Shown: one piece after another, positions 24,301-37,158 of the stretch
How positions within the stretch are numbered: the stretch's first letter is position 1
Layout of the letters: every line of letters begins with the position of its first letter
Source of the DNA: Coprinus comatus
Taxonomy: Eukaryota; Basidiomycota; Agaricomycetes; Agaricales; Agaricaceae
DNA length: 64,000 nucleotides
Direction of reading: 5' to 3'
NCBI GenBank assembly: GCA_034638255.1
Contig: JAWPGT010000069.1
Location: forward strand, 1 to 64,000
Translations under genes and position numbers: made by a program
Notes under the pieces: generated by a model
What the model saw: only the letters and a program-made list of their open reading frames with translations
The model's database searches: none
Told to the model about the DNA's origin: nothing

Positions 24301-25817
24301 CATCTCCCCATTTGGCGGGGGCATCTCTGGATATCCCATTTAGTAAGGAAGAAATCTTGAGAAAAGAAAGGTACATACTCGTTATACCAACCATCATCGA
24401 CCTCGTAATCCGCATCAGCTTCGTAGTCAGGATCACTCATATAGGTGTCAGCCTCGGAGATCGCTTCGGGGACATCAGAAGGAGGGACATAAGAAGGAGA
24501 CTCAGATCTGCACCTGGGTCCCCCACGTGCAGAAACCGAAGACGAATCAACTTCCTCTTCAGGAAGGATATGTGACACCATCACATCAAGCAATAGTGGA
24601 GGTGATGGAGGACAGGGTTCAACCAAGCCAAAGCCAAGGCGAGCACCCATCTTCTCGAAGACCTCTGTCTTCTTTTTCTGATACCGGGTACGACCGACCA
24701 GGTGCCCAGCAGGGGGAAGAAGAGTAGCATGAGGAGCAGGAGGATTAACACCATGCATGACAACTTCATCTGCAGCCTTTTTCAAGGCCACTGCCCTGAG
24801 GCGGGGATCAGTAGTCTTCATCCTCTCGACAAGAGAACGAGTATTGGAAGGTTTGTTAGTGGGAGTTGTGAAAGACTCCAAGACAGCGGGTGACAAAATC
24901 ATATCCACATTACCGGCATCCTCTTCGGCATTGTTTGCCTTATTACCTCCATGTTTTCCATGTCGATGCTTCTTCTTTTTATCCTTATCCCCCCCAGAAG
25001 CATCACTGGAACCGGAGTTCTGGGTCTGATTTGGTTTAGAACCACCAGATGACAACTTCTGTTGTTGCTGTTGTTGGGGCTGCTGAGAAGCGCCACCGGA
25101 GGATTTAGAATAGGGCTTTGCACCCTTGTAGTTTTTAATGCCAGTGGAAGTGGCACGAGAAGCAGAAGCAGCTCCACGGGAATCTCGCCATGCACCCATA
25201 ATAGCGTCTGAAATGATCTGGACCGTTAAGGTCAAAAGGGAGTTACCATATTGAACAAGGAGAGCAGCACAAGTGGCACTCCATTGAGGAGGAATGCGTG
25301 TCATCAACATCAACGCACGGAGTATTCCGGGGATGTTAATTGGGGGTGTGGCCTGCTCTAACTGCGTGAAATAGTTCCTAAAGGTGGTGATCTCCTTAGA
25401 GGGATCATTTACACCAGATAATCGGAACGAATCTGCAGAAGCATACAGCTCGTAAGCTGCACCTGCCAAAAATGTGCCGTAAACTCGTCTCAGGTGTGTC
25501 CAGAGATCATCTGAGGTTGTTTCACCATGCCTAAGCATGTCATTGCTCAATCGGGAATTTAACATCCCAAGTGCAAATGCCTCAACGTTATCGAACTTTC
25601 GAATGTCATCGACGTTCGTGGGGGGTACCATAGCAGTAGTGGCAGTTGCGGGGGAACCACTGATAGCTGCAGGCCTTGTGGCGCTGCCATCGATCATTCT
25701 CGCTACACACCATCCATCCATGTGGATCATGTTAGCAATGGACATAACACGTGCTGACCACACTTGGTAGTTGGCAGTGCCAGTGAGGACCGGGATCGAG
25801 GGGATCAAAGCGGCCAT
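21303..25817 (-). pseudogene. Ty1/copia gag-pol polyprotein, 5' portion, with three TGA stops
   Basis: One continuous reading frame from the ATG at 25817 encodes Gag (LTGTANYQVWSARV, an FRNYFTQLEQATPPI-like core, Gln and Lys/His-rich tail), protease (WLLDSGASFNCT), GAG-pre-integrase (LWHHRLAHPGKE), integrase (TFYDDYSSHAWILLL, TDNGGEYVS) and reverse transcriptase (NRWVFNEKSDG, DVKTAYLYGKLDEEIYMDQP, ALYGLKQAGLAW) up to the catalytic YVDD. It is interrupted by three in-frame TGA codons (24302-24300, 23540-23538, 23462-23460), then cut off just after YVDDILF by the LTR fragment at 21302. The rest of RT and the start of RNase H are missing; the RNase H end is at 43319-43723 on the other strand. 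The order PR-INT-RT-RH is diagnostic of Pseudoviridae-type (copia) elements. Not functional. Confidence 0.9.
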
Positions 25818-26101
25818 GAGTAATGTTTGGAGATAAAAATCTACAACAAAACATGTGTCAGAACTATGAACTAAAGCTGCACTACATGCGCTATGTTCTA
25901 CAGAGCTATGTGCTGCCCGTCTAACTGAGTACAGTAAGGGGTTGCATAGAGAACACTGAGTGGGTCGACGTCTCGAGCAAGCGGAACTCGGACTTCCCTC
26001 ACAGGTGAATCCAGCTTCACCCTCGAGCTCTGAGCTGCACGATGAGTAGTACTCGTCAAGTGCACGTCAAGAGTCGTACAGGCTAACCGGGGCCCATAAC
26101 C

Positions 26102-26340
26102 TGTTAAAACAAGAGCGTAGTGTATGAAACATGGGTAGGTACGACTCTGGACTTACTGAGGGTGTTGGTTGTTAGTAGAAAAGGAACTGAAGTATATAAT
26201 GCAGGAGTACAAGTTTATGTACATATTTACAGTGGTCCATGCGAGAATATACTAGGTCACATGATAGGGATCATGAAGATATATTCGTCAAGTGTGATGC
26301 CATATGAGAATGTCATTGTAGAACTAATAATAGTTCAACA
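26102..26340 (-). repeat. 5' LTR of the copia element
   Basis: Read on the minus strand it runs TGTTGAACTATTATTAG to TTGTTTTAACA (239 bp) and matches 43760-43998 almost base for base. It is flanked outside by ATAAG at 26341-26345, which is CTTAT in element orientation. Inside lies a leader (26101-25818) with a possible primer-binding region TGGGCCCCGG about 5 bp in. Confidence 0.9.
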
Positions 26341-26345
26341 ATAAG

Positions 26346-26890
26346 TTTATTAATACTCAGTACATTATGGAGTTTTATAATAGCATTTACAATGACGGGT
26401 CTCCTGCTGAGCCCTATCACTGTTTTACGAATCAAAAGTTATGCTAACATCATTCCATGCTTCGAAAAATCATTACATGTCTATCTACAGCGACCACACA
26501 ATCAACAGTATAGGTGGATATTATTGACTGCATTGCACATCATTCAATATCTTTGGTCTTCAAACCTTCATCAATCCCTAAGCATCTCAACTAGATCACA
26601 CCAGCACAATCTTTCACTGTGTCATTTGTTTTTTATCATGATTCATGACGCTAATTATGTAGTCAGATGTGTTTACTTCACAAAGTTCTTAGTATTTTTT
26701 TTCATAGGTTTTTGGTCACCAGCATAACATCCATCCTCAAGAGAAGATGGATTTAACTATACAAAGAACCTCAGACTGGGGATTCGCTGGGGATCCAGGT
26801 GAGATCACCCTGATGGTGGGAAAGTAGTTAGTTAACACTTGTCTTCACACGTGAGAAATTCTTGTTCTTCAATTGTGACCAGTGAAGTTA
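26346..26890. other. Intergenic with a dispersed repeat copy
   Basis: 26398-26515 is repeated in direct orientation at about 31985-32105 (shared ATTACATGTCTATCTA and CCACACAATCAACAG). A diverged relative is visible near 52170-52260. No gene seen. Confidence 0.5.
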
Positions 26891-28614
26891 CAGCCATTTG
26901 CAGAACATAGGGCGCAGGCCCATTTTTTTTTTGCCAAAAATGGACATTTTTGATGAGTTTGGACATTTGGATCATCAGATAGTAATTCTGTTATACTTTG
27001 GTAGAAACATGCTATTATGGCATATAAACTATATGTATGTGACTGCCTAAGTGAGGCGAGTCCAACCATATAATTTTCTAGAGGAAATGAGGAGATTGAC
27101 ATGTATGAAATTGAGTATCTTCATATTTGATCTATCAATAACAACCGACATTATAACTCCATCTACTAGTTCTATCTGCATGTCAAAATGCCTTGAAAGA
27201 AGAGCTTAGCACCCCTACGCCATCAATATTCGGATGATTTGAAGAAACATGCATTATTTCAAGCATACACCCTCCACAAGTCTACCACCAAAATTGCCAA
27301 TGCTCTCAACATGCCACTTCGTGTTGTACAAAGTGTTAAAATAACATGGATACTTACTGGAAGGGTTTCAAATAGTCAGAGATACAAAGGGCATGCTCTG
27401 TTACTCTCACCTTTACATGCAAAGGTGCGATTTTTTGTTGTTTTATATGTTGGTTGAACTAATTCCAAATTTGGGCCATTTTTCCTTTGCAGTTCATGCT
27501 CTCTCATTGAGTATTCTCTATATATACATTCAGATGAGCTACAGAAGCAACACACTATCAATGTCTACTGTCTTCTATTTCTTGGACACTTCAAAGATTT
27601 GGAATGGCCTCAAAGAAGGTGAGTAGTATTCTAAGAATACTATTAGATGACCCTTTACTATATAATCTCTATAACTTTCAAGAACAGCCTCAGAGCACTC
27701 TCAAGAACTACATGGTGATTTTGCAATCAAGATAGGACAATATCCACCTGACTATATTGTACCTGCAGATGAAGCAGCTGTCAATGTTCTAACAACATAT
27801 TGTAGTAATGGTTGAGGGTACAAAAGGGCTTAGAGCCCGAAAGCAATGCTATTTATCAGTTTGTAACCACTCGAAGATAAACTCTATACTGTACCTGTTT
27901 CAACTGTGTCTATACCAGATTTGGATCTTTTTCGGACCTTTGAAGTGCTATCAAAGGTCAAAGGTGGTACCCCAGAGTCTATCTTCATTTTCTGAAGAAG
28001 AATCAGAAATTGTAAGGAGTTTGAAGGAAAAAGGGATGTTGTTGTTGTTTTTATCAAGTTGATTGGTAAGAGAGTGTTCTAGGTGTTGTGAGCAAAAGAC
28101 GGCTGTGGTGATGGTGTACTAGGACTAGAGTGTCTTGATTAAAGAGTTTGAGATTGGATTGTGGTAAAGCTTTGGAAGGTGGAAGGGGTAGAGGTGTTGA
28201 AGCAGATTTAGCAGAGACTGGAGATTCTGCATCTTCAAGTTCAACTATTTCTGGCTGCTTGGGAGGTTTCTTTTGAGTACCTGGGACCTATTTGTAGTGC
28301 TTTTGCTAGTTGAACACTTTGCTTTACCACGACCTCGACCTTTCATAATGAAGGAAAGAGGAAAGAATAGAAATTTTGGGTAAATGATGCCTTAGTTTAT
28401 TCAGTCAATATATGCTTGTTTCTCTAGCAACTTTTTTGCACTAAATAGTGTAGACTACCTCTATATACAGTTTGGCAAAGTTTTGAGACCTCAGAGTGTG
28501 ATTTGAGTGAGATATTGGTGAAATATTCAAGATATATAAACTGATTATTGTTCATCAAAAATGCCCATTTTCAGTGAAAAAACGTGCCTGCGCCCTATGT
28601 TCTGCAAACAGCTG
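26891..28614. mobile_element. Decayed Tc1/mariner-like element with long inverted repeats
   Basis: The two ends are inverted repeats of about 65 bp (CAGC.TTTGCAGAACATAGG, then GCGCAGG, an A/T tract and ATGGRCATTTTTGATGA). They are flanked by TA on both sides (26889-26890 and 28615-28616), the expected Tc1/mariner target duplication. Coding remnants on the plus strand match a fungal Tc1-like transposase: helix-turn-helix region KIANALNMPLRVVQS (about 27290-27335), a DELQKQH segment (about 27533), and the first catalytic Asp in IGQYPPDYIVPADEAAVNV (about 27733-27790). Stops and frame changes make it inactive. An antisense frame from 28346 begins with a basic MKGRGRGKAK stretch; it could be an unrelated frame. 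Confidence 0.8.
27188..27815 (+). pseudogene. Tc1/mariner transposase remnant
   Basis: Starts as MP with an immediate TGA, then KKSLAPLRHQYSDDLKKH and an HTH. A likely intron or frame change follows at about 27424-27492, then pieces SLIEYSLYIHSDELQKQH, LFLGHFKDLEWPQRR and GDFAIKIGQYPPDYIVPADE, then a stop after TTYCSNG. The second and third acidic catalytic residues are not found in frame downstream. Confidence 0.7.
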
Positions 28615-28721
28615 TAATCACATTTGGCGGAATTTCAACAACTTTAACAGTTTCTTACAAACAATGAAACAAGTAATATGTTGCTCATCTTGTCTCAAGC
28701 AGAAGACTCTAGTACAGGAAG

Positions 28722-29349
28722 TGTTATGAGTCCACCCAGACCACCGGCCCATACCACCACCACTGAGGAAGACTTGTTCGCCATCTTCCCCGAACTCATT
28801 CCCAATGACAACACCATCATGGACGACTCAGCCTGACATATTATTCCCTGGTGACATCACTATGACATCACTATGACCTAATGTCGAACTAAGTATGAGA
28901 CTCCACTTATGCTTAGAAGTCTGCATTTCCCCAGCTCCAGTATTAGTTATCCACTTTGTCATTTTACTCCTGTTGACTAATCTTTCATTGTATATGGAGT
29001 AAATAGTCCCCAACCCTGATGTCTCACCTACTCCTGTTGACAGTTCTAGCATTGTGTATGGAGTAGATTATAAAGCGATGATGAGTACTTAGGATATACG
29101 TAGTTAGTAGCTATTAATAGGTACATCCCTAGAATAGTATAAATACTCACTGTATTAGATGATTAAAGCCCTAAGCTTTAATCTCTTCTGTTGTATCCCT
29201 TATACATCTCTGTCTCCATACCTCTCAGTCACTAGGTTGAAAGGCCTTGAGATTGCAGCAGAGTGTTTATTGAACACACGTTCCTACACAACTGCACTCT
29301 AGTGTTTAAGTTCCAGGAGTGTTCAGCTTAACAGTTCGTGGTCATAACA
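28722..29349. repeat. Solo LTR (TGTTATGA...TCATAACA), 628 bp
   Basis: Perfect 8-bp terminal inverted repeats TGTTATGA/TCATAACA with TG...CA ends, a TATA-like AGTATAAATACTC near 29136 and short direct repeats inside. It interrupts exon 1 of F-box paralog 3. A matching 5-bp target duplication was not seen (GGAAG before, GGTGG after). Size suggests a Ty3/gypsy-type LTR, which is inference. Confidence 0.6.
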
Positions 29350-29837
29350 GGTGGTCCAAGTTGTTCAGATATTTACTCGTGATAAACCTTGTTACTCATC
29401 TTTTGTTCGCTTTGACCTTCCTTTTTGTTTCCATGTAATACTTAAACTGTTGCATGCCTCAATGTATCCTCAGTTCTCGTTCTTCAAGTCTGAGGTTAGT
29501 ATCTATACCTTTATTCGTTCTACCACTTACTGACTATAACTTTGTAGTCTGACTTGTATTCTCATTAGGTACTACTGAATATAGTTCTCGTTCTTTGAGT
29601 CTGAGTCTGACTTGTATTCTCATTAGATTAGTGAGTCAGAATCTACCACTCAGCCCTCAGTATGTTTGACCACCACTTACTATTTCTTAGTTTCATACAT
29701 GTGAATCCTCAGACTCCATATTACGTGGATATTTGGTTGAATAATCATGGCATTGTAATTATGAGTAAGTTTTGAATACATTACAATGTCAGTTTACTCT
29801 TACTCACTTACATGTTTTAGAGAATGATCATGCTTAC

Positions 29838-30075
29838 TGTTGAACTATTATTAGTTCTATCATGACATTCTCGTATGGCATCACGCTTGATGAATATACC
29901 TTCATGATCTATATCATGTGACCTAGTATATTCTCGCATGGACCACTGTAGATATGTATATAAGTTTGTACTCCTGCATTATATACTTCAGTTCCTTTTC
30001 TACTAACAACCAACACCCTCAGTAAGTCCAGAGTCGTACCTACCATGTTTCATACACTACGCTCTTGTTTTAACA
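29838..30075 (+). repeat. Copia solo LTR with CTTAC target duplication
   Basis: 238 bp from TGTTGAACTATTATTAG to TTGTTTTAACA, near-identical to the LTRs at 26102-26340 and 43760-43998. It is bounded by CTTAC at 29833-29837 and 30076-30080. It sits inside a coding exon of F-box paralog 3 (the interrupted codons read ...Y|YLKSV). Confidence 0.92.
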
Positions 30076-31472
30076 CTTACTATTTAAAGTCTGTCAAACT
30101 CCCTGACTACAAAGATCCACATGTTAAATCATTACTCTGGGTGGAGCATGACTTGAAGCAAAAGGTGAGAATATTTCTCTCAGGTAGAAAATGTGATTAA
30201 TAAATGTGGTTGGCCAGGGAGAGGAAGATTACCAAAAATGGAGAAAACAAGCAGCCTCTATTAGAGATCAGAATTTAAATAAAAAATGACAAGCTAGGCG
30301 TCAAGCGTATGTGAATTTCTCTGTGCTATTTTATCACTAATAATCATCTTTCTTTTCCAACAAAGTATTTTCGAAAAGCTTGGTGAAAATGGTATGACCT
30401 TTCCCACTCTTTTATACTGAATGTATTTTGGACTAAGCATTTTGAACAGGTTGGTCCAAAGAGGAAGTTCTGGGATATCTGGAACATACCAAATTCGGAA
30501 TCAACGATTTACCTACATTCCAAAGATCATCCAAATTGACCCAAGGAGGTTTGTAATATTTTAATCCTTTCGAATGGCCCCAGTGATTGATATCAACCTG
30601 AAATTCAGAGTGGATTAAGATTTATCCAGAAATATTATCAATCTTAGAAGAAGGAAAGATGAAATGGCAACAGAAACACATAATTCAAAATGGTAATGCA
30701 TTCGCAATCGTTTTCCATTGGTGGTACACCAGCTTCCATTCAAATAACCTGGGTGTATCCTTCAAAGCTGTTCCCTATGACTTTATGGTTTATGAACTGT
30801 TCTTGTCTTCCATTCTCAACTCCAATGAAGAAGCAATATTTCAACTTGATGAAGAGACAACTTCTAGATTCACTATACCGCACAACAAATCTCTCCACAA
30901 ATGCAACCAGGTCTTATTTGATCTACTTCCAGGTGATATGAAACAGCTAGCTAAGGAACTGGATGACCCTCACCAAGTGCTGCAACTCGCCTCTGTCTGG
31001 TTTAAAAGGGGCTCTACCTTACAACCTAATTACTCCTCAATACTACTTCAAGTCAAAACACCACATGACTTAAACAATCAGGGAGACAAGATTATGTTGG
31101 AACTTCAAAGACTCTTCGATAATAAGAACCCTTCACTCAGAAATTCCAATATTTCCTTTGACCACAGGGCACACAAATTCTCAAAATATATCATCCAAAC
31201 TAGTGAAAACGATCCAATGACTACAACAGTAAACACTATGAACTCATCAAATATTAGGATGAAGTGTAGGTTAGGCTGTTATGATAATAAACCATTCTTT
31301 CAGTGGTGGGAAGCAGTTAGTGAAATTTTATTTGGATTATTCAATCAATCTTAATACCCTTATACAGGTTCTTCATGGAATTCAGCGACATGCTCAGGAT
31401 TACCCAGAAAAATCTATTGTATGGCATGATGTATTTCTTACCATCAGGGTTCCTCACAACTATTGTGGCTAG

Positions 31473-34275
31473 GAGCCACTTTGAGTCCTTCAATACTCAG
31501 GCTGATGCATTAATGAACAATCAACTTGATGTATTGGTAGTATTGATAATTCTATGAGTATAAATTGAAGTTTTCCCATTGGCAATGCCTACGATTGTGC
31601 TCTAATGTTTGACCCTGCAAAAGGTATTCCTGAAGTTCTGCTAATTCTATCCATATACTGCTTGAAGAGACATTTTCGTCAGAGTCAGATGTTGTGGGAA
31701 CAGCCTCATGGCTGTGTGGGAAATGGGTAGTAGTATTTAATACAACACCAGTGTAAATTTTCTCTTTAGTTTTATACCACCATGTTCACCAGTAAAGCTC
31801 CACCATTCTTCATGAATGGTGTACTCTTGAGGTTGTGACAACACCGGGCCCTCGCACCCCTAGCAAGTAACTCACCTTTCAATGTGTGGATAAGAGGTTT
31901 AAGGGGCTTGACTCCAGTTGCTGGATGCGATGTTGACAGGAGGCGAATTGAATTCATCCCCCCTATTGTGGGTAATATTGGTTTCTCTCCTGCTGAGCGC
32001 TGAGCCCCATTGCTGTTTTATGAATCAAAAGTTATACTAACATTATTTCATGCTTTGAAAAATCATTACATGTCTATCTAGCAGCAGTGACCACACAATC
32101 AACAGCATACATGACTATCATTTACTGGTTAAGGAAAGATTCAGAATAAAATAACACCAAAAATGATTAAATACCTAGGTTTCCGGAAGAGGGATATCTT
32201 TCAATGAAATTTCAGTTGCTATCAAAAGCATTAATTGGATATATCATACCAAATGCAGTGTGTAGATCGCATTGGAGCTTCATATGAGTCATTGTCATGA
32301 ATTGTGGTGCCATATGCCTTAAAAGCTCAATTCCTTGTAGATGTCATGTAGGGTTCCATAACGCATATATTGATAGAAGGGAGCTAATGGCAACTATCCA
32401 GAAGATGCCCAAGGTTTTGTTCAAGCACACAAGTTGATATGGAGGTGGAAGAAGACAGGAAAGATGGAAGACCCAAAATGCAGAGAAAAGTGCATTTATT
32501 GTGCCACAAGATTTCTACTGGGTGACATCAGTCATTAAGTGCTCATGACATGACTTGAATCTCAACACGGAATAAATGCAACAATATTGTACCCAGCACC
32601 TCTACTCTGCCATGCATTCTATTTGGTGGTCTACATATCAGGATATTAGCTTTTCATTATGGTGGAGTGAAAACAAGAATAACTCAGGTTGGTATCTATG
32701 ACGTCAAGGTCAGGGGCCGTGATGTTGGAAGAGAGAGAGGGGGTTAAGGAGGTATATGCCATGAAGTACAGTTGACAGTAAGTATAACTCTCGACCTTGT
32801 TGCATTTTTCAGTGATGATAACAATGTATAGTGTTCAAACGACTAGAGAGCCAAACAATACTGATGCTGAAACATGTTGACAGAACAAGTTGAAGATGCA
32901 CCTGAGTATGTTCAAGATTCCAGTCTATATTCCACTGGCAGAAGTTAGCGATGACACAAGAATAAAGCCAGTTACAAACATTCAAGGCTTTGAGCTCATC
33001 AGAGGACAAGAACATCTACAAAGTATTTGATAAAAATTCATACAACACTTTGGTGATGGTATTACCCACAGATTCTGATAACAAAATCTCAACTAATGAT
33101 TAGTAGGCCACCTGAAAAAATGGGCATGTCGCACGCCGGACAATACAATGTATGCAAGCCAATTGCATGACGTCGAACTGTTGAATTATGGAAGAAGGCT
33201 CACATATGAAACTATGAGGGGTTAAAAAAAATGGAACGGGTATGTCGTTGGATTTGCATATGAAGACAAGGAATTGAGTGGTAAATCATGCTGAACATTC
33301 TACCATCATAGTGCTTAGTTTCTCTCCAGCGACATTCTGGTTCATTCAGTCACTATCTCTAACTAATTCAGAGTATGTCCTATGTTCTGTTGCAGAGAAT
33401 TTCCATGACGATATGTCTAACCATAGATTTTAGAAGGAGAGCAGAACATGGGAGGAAAAACTTTGGATCTGTCAGTTGATGGTGAAAATGTAAGGGCGAC
33501 TCACGTCGGCGACGAACGGCCTGACAACTAGCGAGGAATCCAAAGTTATATTTGATCGGAAACATATTACAGAGCAGATACAACATACCTAGCGAGGAAT
33601 CCAAAGAGAAAGAGTTGGGGATTCACTCGCACAGGCTACACACAATATATACTACTATACAAACAGAGATGCCAGCTATTGTCCAGAGGGATGTCGTAAC
33701 ATGGACAATGGGAACAATGGGGGACGAGTCACGTGAGGGGGCAAGTCGTGAAAGCGCGGAGTCGGGAGGTGTTCCGATGGAAGTCGGAACATCGGAGGAT
33801 CGGTCGGTAGTCGGTGTGTCGGTGTAAGGGTCAGTGAGGAAGGTCCCCTTACACCAAGCCGCTTCTGTCTTTACTGAATTATACATGACTATGCGCATCT
33901 CTGACTCGAATTGATTTTATTGGATGTTTTTGCTTGTAACTACATAGATGTATTGTCGTAGTGAGCGTAGTTGCAATTGATGATCTTGAGGTTGACTTTG
34001 AAGTTCTGCTAGCTGTCCCTGTCAATATTTAATTAAAGGATGACCGCTTATGCACCTACTTTTTTGATGTTTGGAGACAGCTTTACAGGAAGTTGACAGC
34101 GGATGTGAATCGTGTTGAGAAGGAGCAAGGCGGAGGGGGGGGGGGGGTATAATCAACAAATGGGTCAGAAAACCAACGCACTGTTCTTGCTTCCCTTCCC
34201 CTCCTGCTCTGCCACTTATATCTCAACAGTAAGTTAGGTACGCATGCAATGTCCAATTTACTCACCATTGTAGAG
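31473..34275. other. Intergenic, with dispersed repeat copies
   Basis: Holds a second copy (31985-32105) of the repeat at 26398-26515. Near 32350 is a copy of a motif (ACGCATATATTGATAGAAGG) also seen at about 52636 and partly at 45540. No protein-coding exons recognised. A G-run of 13 lies at 34135-34147, just before the next gene. Confidence 0.45.
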
Positions 34276-35625
34276 ATGTCTTCTGAAAGTACAACTTCCG
34301 AAAGTCAGGCAGTCATAAAGACCAGTTTGTGTTTGTTTTTTGGCTGGAGGGTAATCGTGTGGCCTTACTGTTCTATTACAGAAGAGATGGAGATGGGTAA
34401 TATCGTGAATGCACAACCAGGGGATAACGAAGGTGAGTCTTAACACTCTGCAGCAAAAATATTGATAAAACATACCATAATATAACAGATAGCAACAGTG
34501 AACATGTCACTACTGCTACCAAACCGGAGACTTCCCATGATATTCTTGAGACCCTCAAGAATTTGATGAACGCCTATCCTTACTTCACAAAGACTCCATC
34601 AAGCTGTGTCTGTACATGTGAGAAAGTCATGTTTGTAATTTTTAATGGACACCATCTTGGCCTTGTCAAAGATCGGTAAGTTGACCTTTAAGTTCATTTA
34701 AGCATCATAAGACTGATCATTATTTACTAGTGTGAGAGTCAAACAACTTACCGATGATTATCCTGGCCAATGCCACAAAGGATACCACTCTTGTGACGAT
34801 GCGGAAGCCGCTTGGGAATATGCAGTCGCGAATGGCTTAATTGGGGATATTCATTGGCGTATGTTGAATCGTCACTTCCTCACTCTGCCACATACCCCTT
34901 GTCACGTGGTCCCTTCCGATTCTACTCATGCCTCCGCTCCTGCTCAAACCGCCAACCCTACCTTTGGTACCCCTGCATCAACTTCCTCTTCTACACAATT
35001 ACCATCTCAATCTCAAACTACCGATACCAAGTCTAGGTCTGGTACAACTGAGTCCGACCAGCAACTTGTTACTACATCTCAAGAATCTACGTGGTTTGTC
35101 ATCTCTGTTGGAAATAGTATTGGTGTCTATCAAGGACAGTAAGTACATGCAAAACTTTATCTCTTGTTAAATTTCTGACATTGAAGGACTCTCAGAAGCA
35201 CTATGGAGCTCATTGCTGGTAATAATCCAGAGGCTCATTTCTTCGAGGTTCCAGAAGGACATCATAAGGCAAACCAGATTTTCACAACTTTGTACATGCG
35301 ACAGGAAACACGTGCTCTCACCCCATCCCCTCAACCTCCGTTAAGGAGGTTTCAAATTAGGCATGACCCTTCTCCTCCTGATGACAACTCTGCATGGTAC
35401 GTGGTACCATTTGCCTTCAAACCCGGGGTATATTATAGATAGTAAGTCAAATGGTTTAATTTCAATTCGTATTCAAATTAAAACCATTCAAAACACTTTA
35501 GTTATACCACTCACATCATTGCTGGAGATACATCCAGCTTTATTGTCAAATGCGCTAGTAAACATGAGGCCTATTCGATTTTCGTACGTTTGGTAATGTG
35601 CTATCAGGTCCGAGCACTCGTTTGA
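34276..35625 (+). CDS. Protein with three viroplasmin-like (RNase H1 N-terminal) repeats
   Basis: Six exons join in phase: 34276-34324, 34382-34432, 34489-34675, 34731-35138, 35196-35441, 35502-35625 (354 residues). Seen: three similar units, each opening with a W/F-(Y/F)-V-(V/I) strand and a G-(V/L)-Y/V turn: VMFVIFNGHHLGLVKD (about residue 80), TWFVISVGNSIGVYQG (about 216) and AWYVVPFAFKPGVYYR (about 298). Each is followed by 40-50 residues resembling the small RNase H1 N-terminal/caulimovirus viroplasmin fold, which binds RNA/DNA hybrids or dsRNA. A Ser/Thr/Pro/Gln linker separates units 1 and 2. No RNase H catalytic domain is present. ATG 34276 follows what looks like a 5' UTR intron ending TTGTAG; an in-frame ATG at 34249 is the alternative. 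It lies 1.5 kb upstream of a KDZ transposase on the same strand and could be its passenger. Confidence 0.75.
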
Positions 35626-37158
35626 AAACATTCGGTCAATACGTTACCTCTTGTAGTTTGAAATATATATATGAATCGTTCGTTGTGCTATAAACTGCAT
35701 CTGATGAATCTGAGAATGAACATTGGCTGTGCTGTAAACTATCTCTGGTGGTCGTGATAATGAACAATTTGATAAATTACTTCTGCTGCGAGGCATGAAG
35801 GCGCATTCTGACATTAATTATTACTATATTCAGTATAATTTACCTTTTTAGTATGCCCATCAATACCATCAAACCAGGGTCTTATGAGCCACTCTCCAAA
35901 AACAATAATCATTTGCTCTTTCCATAGGATATTTTCATGGTCCGGATAGGCCAGATATTATGTAGATGTACTTTGTATATCTTATTCTTAACTTAATTCC
36001 ATGATACAATGAAATTACAAATAGAAATAATGTAAATACTCCAACAAAAAGATCCTTTATCTTCTTGTTGAAGACGTTGTAGAATATTATTTCAAAATAT
36101 CTACGCTCAAGTACTATGTAGTCTAATTTACCCTGTAAATTTTTGAAGCGTTATGAGCAATAATTGGATATACATAAATTGCACAAATATATTGCAATAA
36201 TGAATGTTTAATCCATAGAAATTTGAAAACGTACAAGCATCGCATAATGTTGGCATATTTTAGACACAGTAATGTACCGGTATCCATCTTAATACATCTC
36301 CATTTGGAGAGAACATTTTTGAAATTTGCGACATACCAACTGGTATAGTCGCATATCTTGCTTGTGCTTGAAAGATGGTTTTTGTGAATGGCAAGTCCAT
36401 ATGTATACCTTTGTTGTAGATAAGTGCGGATATGCCTTCCGTAATACAATGTTTACATATCACAAGCATTCATATAACATCCATATAAAAATTGGGTGTA
36501 GTATCAATGGACTTCCAAATGTCTAACATGGAATAACATACCCGCACATATGTTATTTCATGTTAGAACCACCACTTGTCATCTCATGCTTTAAACAATA
36601 GTGAATTGCATAATTTACATCCTTTCTCATGATGTAGTGAGGAATCTGGCACACCAGAGGTAACACCAGTACCTCAAATATTGTTTGGAATATTTGAATG
36701 TTCCACCAAGTAGAATGTTTTATTGAATTACAACAACTTCTCTTTTTATCTATCAATCGTTGCATCTCTCAGATCTCTAGCTAGGTCGTCTTTTAATATG
36801 TTTTGAGATATAACGATCATAATAGATCTCTGTAATGGACCACTACTATTAACAAGATTTTTATACTAGGTAGTAGGCGGTTTTGCCTTGAAACTCCGTT
36901 TCAAATAAGTAATGGGATAAGTAATGGGGGAGACCAATAAGGTGTACCACATTGTTTAATTATATTAGGAAGCATTTCATGGGTGGCTCCTTGCTTTATG
37001 TGCATGATTGCGATGTAGTAGGACCAGACATGGACTCGAAAGGGACTTAGAGTAATTCAGCATATTGTAGTCATGTGCAAAACACCATATGCGGTCGCAC
37101 GCGACTTTGTTGACTGTCTGTCCCTTTACTCTTTCCACGCATTCCAGTCTACATCACT
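35626..37158. other. Intergenic, AT-rich
   Basis: 1.5 kb between the viroplasmin-repeat gene and the KDZ transposase. Only short chance frames occur. No terminal inverted repeat of the KDZ element could be picked out here. Confidence 0.4.

Larger units (their letters stand above)
28664..31472 (+). pseudogene. F-box-family paralog 3, split by two LTRs
   Basis: Starts MKQVICCSSCLKQKTLVQE (28664-28721), matching the N-terminus of paralog 1 (MQQVTRRSSRLKRK). A 628-bp LTR (28722-29349) follows, then degraded exons to 29837, a copia solo LTR (29838-30075), then recognisable exons: YYLKSVKLPDYKDPH (30081 on), GEEDYQKWRKQ (30221 on) with TGA at 30287-30289 where paralog 2 has CGA, and a long final exon from 30611 encoding FKAVPYDFMVYELFLSSIL, IFQLDEETTSRF, LFDLLPGDMKQLAKEL. 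The last exon ends at the TAG at 31470-31472. The F-box itself is not recognisable after the first LTR. Clearly inactive. Confidence 0.75.

Noticed and set aside
26120..26344. Small plus-strand frame repeated at 43654-43959 on the minus strand
   Set aside because: Both are chance frames inside the copia LTR; their similarity is LTR similarity, not a conserved protein.
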